Source: an uncultured Paracoccaceae bacterium
Lineage (GTDB): Bacteria; Pseudomonadota; Alphaproteobacteria; Rhodobacterales; Rhodobacteraceae
DNA length: 64,000 nucleotides
Reading direction: 5' to 3'
Assembly (NCBI GenBank): GCA_947503925.1
Contig: CANNFQ010000001.1
Location: 930,001-994,000, forward strand
How positions within the stretch are numbered: position 1 is the first letter of the stretch; every line of letters starts with the position of its first letter. A program made the translations under genes and the position numbers. The notes under the pieces were generated by a model. That model was not told the origin of the DNA. It searched no databases and saw only the letters and a program-made list of their open reading frames with translations. This document shows positions 57,302 through 64,000 of this stretch, piece by piece.

Positions 57302-58510
57302 ATGTCCAAGATTAAGGTAGAGAACCCAATCGTCGAACTTGATGGCGATGAAATGACCCGGATCATCTGGGACTTCATCAAGCAAAAGCTGATCCTGCCT
57401 TATCTTGATGTCGATCTCAAATACTATGATCTTGGCATTGAAGTGCGCGATGAAACCAATGACCAAATCACCATTGATGCCGCTGAGGCCATCAAAAAAC
57501 ACGGTGTCGGTGTCAAATGTGCCACAATCACACCAGATGAACAGAGGGTTGAAGAATTTGGCCTGAAACAGATGTGGCGGTCGCCAAACGGGACCATTCG
57601 CAACATCCTTGGCGGTGTGGTGTTTCGCGCGCCGATCATCTGTGCGAACGTCCCCCGCCTTGTGCCCGGTTGGACCCATCCAATTGTTATCGGTCGCCAC
57701 GCCTTTGGGGATCAGTACAAAGCCACAGATTTTCTCATGCCCGGACCCGGCAAGCTGACGATGAAATTCGTCGGAGAAGACGGCACAACCATCGAGAAAG
57801 ATGTGTTCGACAGCCCCTCTGCAGGTGTGGCGATGGGGATGTATAATCTGGATGCCTCGATCGCCGATTTTGCGCGCGCATCGTTCAACTACGGTCTGAA
57901 CCTTGGCTGGCCCGTGTATTTGTCCACCAAGAACACGATCCTCAAGGCCTATGACGGTCGGTTCAAAGACATCTTTCAAGAGATCTTTGAAGCGGAATTC
58001 AAAGACGAGTTTGATGAGTTGGGGATCGAATATCAGCACCGTTTGATCGATGATATGGTCGCTTCTGCGATGAAATGGTCGGGCAAATTTGTATGGGCCT
58101 GCAAAAACTATGATGGCGACGTTCAGTCGGATACGGTGGCCCAAGGTTTCGGATCACTGGGTCTGATGACCTCGCAATTGATGACGCCTGACGGAAAAAT
58201 CGTGGAGGCCGAGGCAGCACATGGTACTGTGACCCGTCATTACAGGCAGCATCAGGCAGGTCAGGCGACATCCACAAACTCAATTGCATCCATTTTTGCC
58301 TGGACCGGCGGGCTGAAGCATCGCGCAAAGCTGGATGACAATGCGCAGCTGATGACATTCGCCGAGACGCTGGAAAAAGTGATCGTGGACACCGTTGAAG
58401 GCGGCGACATGACCAAGGATCTAGCCCTGCTGGTTGGCCCCGATCAAAGATGGCTGACGACAGAAGGCTTCCTTGAAAAAATCGACGCGAATCTGAATGC
58501 CGCGATGTAA
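57302..58510 (+). CDS. icd: NADP-dependent isocitrate dehydrogenase
   Basis: [23 protein letters not shown]...; start at 57302. Confidence 0.97.
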   Translation: MSKIKVENPIVELDGDEMTRIIWDFIKQKLILPYLDVDLKYYDLGIEVRDETNDQITIDAAEAIKKHGVGVKCATITPDEQRVEEFGLKQMWRSPNGTIRNILGGVVFRAPIICANVPRLVPGWTHPIVIGRHAFGDQYKATDFLMPGPGKLTMKFVGEDGTTIEKDVFDSPSAGVAMGMYNLDASIADFARASFNYGLNLGWPVYLSTKNTILKAYDGRFKDIFQEIFEAEFKDEFDELGIEYQHRLIDDMVASAMKWSGKFVWACKNYDGDVQSDTVAQGFGSLGLMTSQLMTPDGKIVEAEAAHGTVTRHYRQHQAGQATSTNSIASIFAWTGGLKHRAKLDDNAQLMTFAETLEKVIVDTVEGGDMTKDLALLVGPDQRWLTTEGFLEKIDANLNAAM

Positions 58511-58520
58511 GTGACGTGTC

Positions 58521-58545
58521 AGGGCCAGCATCGCTGGCCCTTTTG
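58521..58545 (+). terminator. Intrinsic terminator of icd
   Basis: AGGGCCAGC-ATC-GCTGGCCCT then TTT. Confidence 0.85.
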
Positions 58546-58565
58546 ATTCGTGACCCACCCCGCGC

Positions 58566-59531
58566 CTATTCAGAGGTAATGACGAAGCTGCCCGCGCCCG
58601 AGAATTGATAGCGATCCTCGCCAATGTCATGCACAGTTTCAATCTGCAGGACGCCGCCAACCTCATCCGCAGATGGGCCAAAAAACCCGGCATTCATCTC
58701 TGTTGCCGACGCGCAGCCACCGGTTGTCGCGCATTCAAATGCACCCGCAAATGTGTTGCCCGAAAACGCGGTATGAGGCAGCGACAAATCAATCGGCACG
58801 ATCTGGGTATCTGCCGTATATGTCGCCGAAAGATCACCGGTGACCCAATCATCGTCAAAATTAACCGTCAGGTTGATCGCCCCATCCAGTTCGGTTCCCG
58901 TCAGGTCAGCAGATGCAACACCATTGGTGGTCACAAAACCTGTTGCCACAATATCCCCCGAATAGCGCACCGCGCCCGAGATACGGGCATTGATCACGTC
59001 CGGATCGGACAGGAAGCCAAACAGATAATGCGCTTCTGCATTGATGGGGTTCGCAGGCGGCGTAGTTTCCAAAGCTGCATATGCGGCCAGTTGCGCAGCC
59101 CCGACATAGCTCCCTGCCGCAGATGGATCATAGAACAGGCGCACCGTCTGACCATTCGTAAGCGTGCCTTCACCACCGCTGATCATCACAGTTTCGCCGA
59201 GAAATATTGCCTCTGCATTGCGGGCAGTTGATGCCACTGCAAAAAACCCGGCATCAAATGTTATCGCAACCGTATCCGTGTTTGCCGCAGCGCTATCGCT
59301 GCCCGCAGATTGCAGCGCCGATATCTCAACCCCTTCCGCATCGGACAGCGACTGCCCTGCAATGCCATAAGCCAAGCCGTTTACCTGTGGCGGCGCTGGC
59401 GGTGCTGACAAAACAACGATGCTGGTGCCATTTGACGATGCCTTTGCGCCATCACCGTCACCACCGCCCATGCAGGCCGACAGAAAGCTCAACGCGATGA
59501 GGGCCAGAAAACCGTTTTTTTTCCAGGTCAT
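58566..59531 (-). CDS. Surface lipoprotein, transferrin-binding-protein-like beta-barrel domain
   Basis: Lipobox LSFLSAC; C-terminal AGFFGPSADEVGGVLQI resembling TbpB/fHbp-type GxFxGPxAxExGG. Confidence 0.6.
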   Translation of the reverse strand: MTWKKNGFLALIALSFLSACMGGGDGDGAKASSNGTSIVVLSAPPAPPQVNGLAYGIAGQSLSDAEGVEISALQSAGSDSAAANTDTVAITFDAGFFAVASTARNAEAIFLGETVMISGGEGTLTNGQTVRLFYDPSAAGSYVGAAQLAAYAALETTPPANPINAEAHYLFGFLSDPDVINARISGAVRYSGDIVATGFVTTNGVASADLTGTELDGAINLTVNFDDDWVTGDLSATYTADTQIVPIDLSLPHTAFSGNTFAGAFECATTGGCASATEMNAGFFGPSADEVGGVLQIETVHDIGEDRYQFSGAGSFVITSE

Positions 59532-59767
59532 GAATGATCCACCGTGATCAGAGGACCCAGATTTAACGCATATTGCATGAGGATTAGGTTAAGCACGGCG
59601 ACATCAGAGGCCGGGATTTGGCTCATTCCGACCGGACCGCGCCCGACTCAATCACTGCCCACCTGCAGCTGGACACCCGAAACACTACGCCACCAGCGTT
59701 TTAGGGGGTGGCATTTGCACCGGATGCGCGTTATCCGCGCCGCAACTTACCCAAAAGGCCTACCCCC

Positions 59768-61585
59768 ATGGATATCCGCAATATCGCGATCATCGCGCAT
59801 GTTGACCACGGCAAAACTACATTGGTTGACGAACTTCTTAAGCAGTCCGGCGTGTTCCGGGAAAACGAGGCCGTGTCCGAACGTGCCATGGATAGCAATG
59901 ATATCGAGCGCGAGCGCGGAATCACGATTCTGGCAAAATGTACCAGCGTCGAATGGAAGGGCACGCGCATCAATATCGTCGACACCCCCGGTCACGCCGA
60001 CTTCGGTGGTGAAGTAGAACGCATCCTTTCGATGGTTGACGGGGTTGTGCTGCTGGTTGATGCCGCCGAAGGTCCGATGCCGCAAACCAAATTCGTGACA
60101 TCCAAGGCGCTGGCCTTGGGTCTGCGCCCCATCGTTGTGGTCAATAAGGTCGACAAGCCCGACGGCGAACCCGACCGGGCAATTGATGAGGTGTTTGACC
60201 TTTTTGCAGCATTGGAAGCGACGGACGCCCAGCTTGATTTCCCGTCCATGTATGCCTCGGGTCGTGCCGGCTGGTGCGATGCGTCACTTGACGGATCACG
60301 CAAGGATCTGTCGGCGCTATTTGACCTGATCGTTGATCATGTCCCCACCCCAGCGCAAATTTCGCGTAAAGATGAGCCGTTCCAAATGCTGGCAACAACC
60401 CTATCTGCCGATCCGTTCATCGGGCGGATTTTGACTGGGCGGGTCGAGGCTGGCACCTTGAAAGCTGGCGACACCGTCAAGGCGCTTTCGCGGACGGGCG
60501 AAAAGATCGAACAGTTCCGGGTGTCGAAAATCCTTGCCTTCCGTGGTTTGGCCCAGCAACCGATTGATCTGGCGGAGGCAGGCGACATCGTCACCATCGC
60601 AGGCATGACCAAGGCAACCGTAGCCGATACGCTTTGCGATGTGGGGATCGATATTCCGATTCCGGCCCAACCGATTGACCCGCCGACCATCACCGTAACC
60701 TTTGGCATCAATGACAGCCCGCTGGCGGGCCGTGACGGCAAAAAGGTCCAAAGCCGCGTGATCCGCGAACGACTGATGAAAGAAGCCGAAGTGAATGTCG
60801 CGATCAAGATCGCCGACACGCCAGGCGGCGACGCGTTCGAAGTGTCCGGTCGCGGCGAATTGCAAATGGGCGTGCTGATCGAAAACATGCGCCGCGAAGG
60901 GTTTGAGCTGTCAATCTCGCGCCCGCAGGTGATTTTCACCGAAGAAAACGGGCAGCGGATGGAGCCGGTCGAGGAAGTCACCATCGACGTCGATGATGAA
61001 TATACCGGCTCTGTCGTCGAAAAACTGACTGGTCCACGCAAGGGTGAATTGGTCGAGATGAAACCCGCAGGTGCCGGCAAGACGCGGATCATCGCGTATG
61101 TCCCCTCGCGCGGGCTGATCGGCTATCATGGCGAGTTTCTGACTGACACACGAGGGTCTGGGGTGCTGAACCGCCTATTTCATGGCCAGACCCCCTACAA
61201 GGGCAAAATCGAAGGACGCCGTCAGGGCGTGCTGATCTCGATGGAAAACGGCACCTCCGTCGCGTTTGCGCTGTGGAACCTCGAAGACCGGGGGAAGATG
61301 TTTATCGGCGCGCAGGAACCGGTCTATACAGGCATGATCATCGGTGAACATAGCCGCGAAAACGATCTGGAAGTGAACCCGCTGAAGGGCAAGAAGCTGA
61401 CCAATGTGCGGGCCTCCGGCACGGATGAGGCGGTGCGCCTGACCACGCCGGTGACGATGTCGCTGGAACAGGCGATTGCCTATATTGACGATGATGAACT
61501 GGTTGAGGTCACGCCCAACGCGGTGCGGTTGCGCAAGCGCTATCTGGACCCGCACGAGCGCAAACGGCAGGCACGGGCGAGCTAA
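59768..61585 (+). CDS. typA: Ribosome-associated GTPase TypA/BipA
   Basis: [34 protein letters not shown]. Confidence 0.97.
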   Translation: MDIRNIAIIAHVDHGKTTLVDELLKQSGVFRENEAVSERAMDSNDIERERGITILAKCTSVEWKGTRINIVDTPGHADFGGEVERILSMVDGVVLLVDAAEGPMPQTKFVTSKALALGLRPIVVVNKVDKPDGEPDRAIDEVFDLFAALEATDAQLDFPSMYASGRAGWCDASLDGSRKDLSALFDLIVDHVPTPAQISRKDEPFQMLATTLSADPFIGRILTGRVEAGTLKAGDTVKALSRTGEKIEQFRVSKILAFRGLAQQPIDLAEAGDIVTIAGMTKATVADTLCDVGIDIPIPAQPIDPPTITVTFGINDSPLAGRDGKKVQSRVIRERLMKEAEVNVAIKIADTPGGDAFEVSGRGELQMGVLIENMRREGFELSISRPQVIFTEENGQRMEPVEEVTIDVDDEYTGSVVEKLTGPRKGELVEMKPAGAGKTRIIAYVPSRGLIGYHGEFLTDTRGSGVLNRLFHGQTPYKGKIEGRRQGVLISMENGTSVAFALWNLEDRGKMFIGAQEPVYTGMIIGEHSRENDLEVNPLKGKKLTNVRASGTDEAVRLTTPVTMSLEQAIAYIDDDELVEVTPNAVRLRKRYLDPHERKRQARAS

Positions 61586-61587
61586 GG

Positions 61588-61632
61588 CAAAATCCATCGA
61601 AGGATTTTGGCCAGACTTTTCAAAAAGTCTGG
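61588..61632. terminator. Tandem double hairpin between convergent genes
   Basis: CAAAATCC-atcgaa-GGATTTTG then CCAGACTTTT-ca-AAAAGTCTGG, both perfect. Confidence 0.7.
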
Positions 61633-61633
61633 G

Positions 61634-62104
61634 TCAGCTGGTTGCGACCGTGTCGTCCAGATTGATCCTGCCGGGTGTCACCACACTGGCATACCAACCG
61701 CCATGGCCGCGCATCGCGTTATAGCCGCCTGACCCTAGCTCCTCTTCCATACGGGTACAGGGTGGGCATGGGCCGTGAATTTCGAGAGCCACCGCACCAA
61801 CGCAGATCAACCCCTTGCGGATTGCAAGCAGGTTCAGCCCGGAAATGACCAGATTACGCCGCAACTGGGCAGGCCGTACCTCTGCACGACCTGAGAGCGC
61901 CGCGATGACGGCCAGATGTTCCGCCTGTATCAGCGTCACTGCCCGTTTGCCGGCGCGGCCGTGATCACCCTCTAGTCCGGATTCGGTCAGCCCCGCCGTG
62001 TCAACCACGTCAATTGGCGCAAGACGCGTAGCGCGCAAGCCGATCCAATCCAGCCGCCCCGGCACTGCATGTCGGGCCATCATCTCAGCCAGATGGCCTT
62101 TCAC
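61634..62104 (-). CDS. MOSC domain-containing protein (likely GTG start)
   Basis: GLRATRLAPIDVVDTAGLTESGLEGDHGRAGKRAVTLIQAEHLAVIAAL, RRNLVISGLNLLA; overlaps DUF1330 stop. Confidence 0.82.
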   Translation of the reverse strand: MKGHLAEMMARHAVPGRLDWIGLRATRLAPIDVVDTAGLTESGLEGDHGRAGKRAVTLIQAEHLAVIAALSGRAEVRPAQLRRNLVISGLNLLAIRKGLICVGAVALEIHGPCPPCTRMEEELGSGGYNAMRGHGGWYASVVTPGRINLDDTVATS

Positions 62105-62388
62105 TCGATTTCTTCGACGATGCTCAGCTCCCGCTGGCTGGCCCCTTTGGCAAAGCTCAGCGCCTCTTGATAAGCATCCGAGTAATAGCAATCATGCGCT
62201 GCTTGCAAACTGGGAAAGCGGGCCACGACATTGCGGGGCCGATCGGGCCCTTCAAGCTGTTCATAGGCGCCGCCGCGTGCCAGAAAAACACCACCATGTG
62301 CCGCGATGGCCCCCGTGGCGCGCTTGGCATATTCGCCGTACGCAGCTTCATCGGTTACGGTCACATGTGCGATCCAAAGTGCGCTCAT
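62101..62388 (-). CDS. DUF1330 domain-containing protein
   Basis: 95 aa; [33 protein letters not shown]...[28 protein letters not shown]. Confidence 0.9.
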   Translation of the reverse strand: MSALWIAHVTVTDEAAYGEYAKRATGAIAAHGGVFLARGGAYEQLEGPDRPRNVVARFPSLQAAHDCYYSDAYQEALSFAKGASQRELSIVEEIE

Positions 62389-64000
62389 TTCAATTCCTCC
62401 AAAAATTGCTTAGCAGCGGCGATCGCGGCCTCGGCGTTTTCCGCAGAAGCACCACCACCCTGCGCCATGTCGGGGCGTCCACCGCCGCCTTTGCCGCCCA
62501 ATGCGGGGGTCGCAGCGCGCAGAATATCCACGGCAGATACGCGATCCGTCATGTCTTCGGTTACGCCCACCGCGACGGCAGCTTTGCCGCCCGTGTCAGC
62601 GATCAGCAACACCGCACCGCTACCCATTTGCGCCTTCATATCGTCGATAAGTGATGGCAAATCCTTGCCCGTCACCCCGGTCAAAACCTGCGCCTGGAAA
62701 GCCACGCCGTTGATCACCTCAGACGGTGCTGCCTCTTTCGAACCGCCGCCCATCGCCAGTTCGCGACGCAATTGTGCGACTTCATTTGTCAGCGCCTTGC
62801 GTTCGTCCAGCAAGGCTTTGACACGGTCGGCGACTTCGGTTGCCGGCGCTTTCAGCGCCAATGCGGCCTGCGCCAACCGGTGGTCCTGTTCGCGCAGATA
62901 GTCAAGCGCGGATTGCCCTGTCAGCGCCTCAATCCGGCGCACACCAGCACTGGAGGCGCCATCACCGAGCGTCACGAATGCCCCGATTTCGCCCAGTTGT
63001 TTGACATGGGTGCCGCCGCAAAGCTCCAGCGAATAGGTGTTGCCATCAGTCCCTTTACCAGAGCCTTCCTGACGGCCCATGGAAACGACGCGGACTTCAT
63101 CACCGTATTTTTCACCAAACAACGCCTGCGCACCCATTGCACGGGCATCATCAGGTGTCATGATACGCGTCTCAACGGTGCTGTTTTGTCGGATCACGGC
63201 ATTCACATCGCGTTCAACCTGTTCCAGTTCCACAAGGCTAAGCGCCTTGTTATGGCTGAAATCAAACCGCAGCCGGTCAGGCGCATTGAGCGAACCACGC
63301 TGCGCGATGTGATCGCCCAGCACGTCGCGCAATGCCTCATTCAACAGGTGGGTAGCAGAGTGATTGGCCTGAATCCGTGACCGACGTTGTGGATCCACAG
63401 CCAGCTCGGCACCCTGCCCTTTGCTGATCTGGCCTTCTGTCACCTTGCCAAAATGCACATAGACACCACCGACCTTTTTGGTATCGGTGATTTCGGCGGC
63501 ACCGGTTTCGGTTTTTAGCAGCCCAGCATCACCAACCTGACCACCTGCCTCAGCATAAAATGGAGTCTGGTTCAGAACGATCTGGACAGCACCCTCAGCC
63601 TGATCAACCGTTTCGCCATCCAACACAAGGGCCACGATCTGCCCTTCAGCGGTCAGCGTATCGTAGCCCAGAAAATCGGTACTTCCGTTGGCATCGGCAA
63701 TGTCAAACCAGACAGCACTTTCAGTGGTCTCGCCTGTGCCGGACCATGCCGCACGCGCCTTGGCTTTCTGTTCCGCCATGGCCGTCTCAAACCCATCAGT
63801 ATCGACCTCGCGCCCTTTCTCGCGTAGCGCATCTTGCGTCAGATCCAGTGGAAACCCGTAAGTGTCATAAAGCTTGAATGCCGCCGCACCTGGCAGCGCG
63901 GCATCGGCTGGCAGTTCGGCCAATTCCTCATCCAGCAGCTTCAATCCGCGATCAAGCGTTTGCTTAAAGCGGATTTCCTCATTCTCCAGAGTCTCTTCGA
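62385..64000 (-). CDS. alaS: Alanyl-tRNA synthetase, C-terminal part (5' end beyond window)
   Basis: [61 protein letters not shown]. Confidence 0.96.
   Translation of the reverse strand, partial: EETLENEEIRFKQTLDRGLKLLDEELAELPADAALPGAAAFKLYDTYGFPLDLTQDALREKGREVDTDGFETAMAEQKAKARAAWSGTGETTESAVWFDIADANGSTDFLGYDTLTAEGQIVALVLDGETVDQAEGAVQIVLNQTPFYAEAGGQVGDAGLLKTETGAAEITDTKKVGGVYVHFGKVTEGQISKGQGAELAVDPQRRSRIQANHSATHLLNEALRDVLGDHIAQRGSLNAPDRLRFDFSHNKALSLVELEQVERDVNAVIRQNSTVETRIMTPDDARAMGAQALFGEKYGDEVRVVSMGRQEGSGKGTDGNTYSLELCGGTHVKQLGEIGAFVTLGDGASSAGVRRIEALTGQSALDYLREQDHRLAQAALALKAPATEVADRVKALLDERKALTNEVAQLRRELAMGGGSKEAAPSEVINGVAFQAQVLTGVTGKDLPSLIDDMKAQMGSGAVLLIADTGGKAAVAVGVTEDMTDRVSAVDILRAATPALGGKGGGGRPDMAQGGGASAENAEAAIAAAKQFLEELK

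Noticed and set aside
1-64000. Complete prophage, integrated plasmid or canonical defence island
   Set aside because: No integrase, transposase, phage structural, restriction or toxin genes recognised; housekeeping synteny dominates.

Overview
The window is a gene-dense chromosomal segment, about 60% GC, of a marine Rhodobacteraceae/Roseobacter-type alphaproteobacterium. This placement rests on the trgAB-cysK, dmdA-acuI and sspB/fumC/DUF4169 neighbourhoods and on a circularly permuted two-piece tmRNA gene. I found no complete IS, prophage or CRISPR array. Most of the window is housekeeping: rne, purQ/S/C, purN/M, icd, typA, fumC, rnd, alaS (partial) and dctBD, plus two tRNAs. The most interesting points are: (1) a tightly coupled operon DUF2182-DUF1326-DinB-dmdA-acuI (DMSP demethylation), divergent from a FadR/GntR regulator whose likely operator abuts its own start codon; (2) two copies, 19.4 kb apart, of a 30-bp exact intergenic repeat built from four CCGAC units with exact 11-bp periodicity; (3) a permuted ssrA with tag ANDNKAPMALAA, and an SspB adaptor 4 kb away; (4) a DctD-type activator lacking GAFTGA and with an atypical Walker B; (5) a periplasmic CxxCH-bearing GGDEF/EAL protein with a probable TTG start; (6) a split-MetH-like locus (homocysteine methyltransferase, B12-binding protein, small membrane protein, DUF1638); (7) two small lower-GC islets that look like orphan immunity or accessory cargo, one beside a nested inverted-repeat structure; (8) a 97-bp MITE/REP-like palindrome. 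Assignments come from reading protein motifs by eye. No database search was run.
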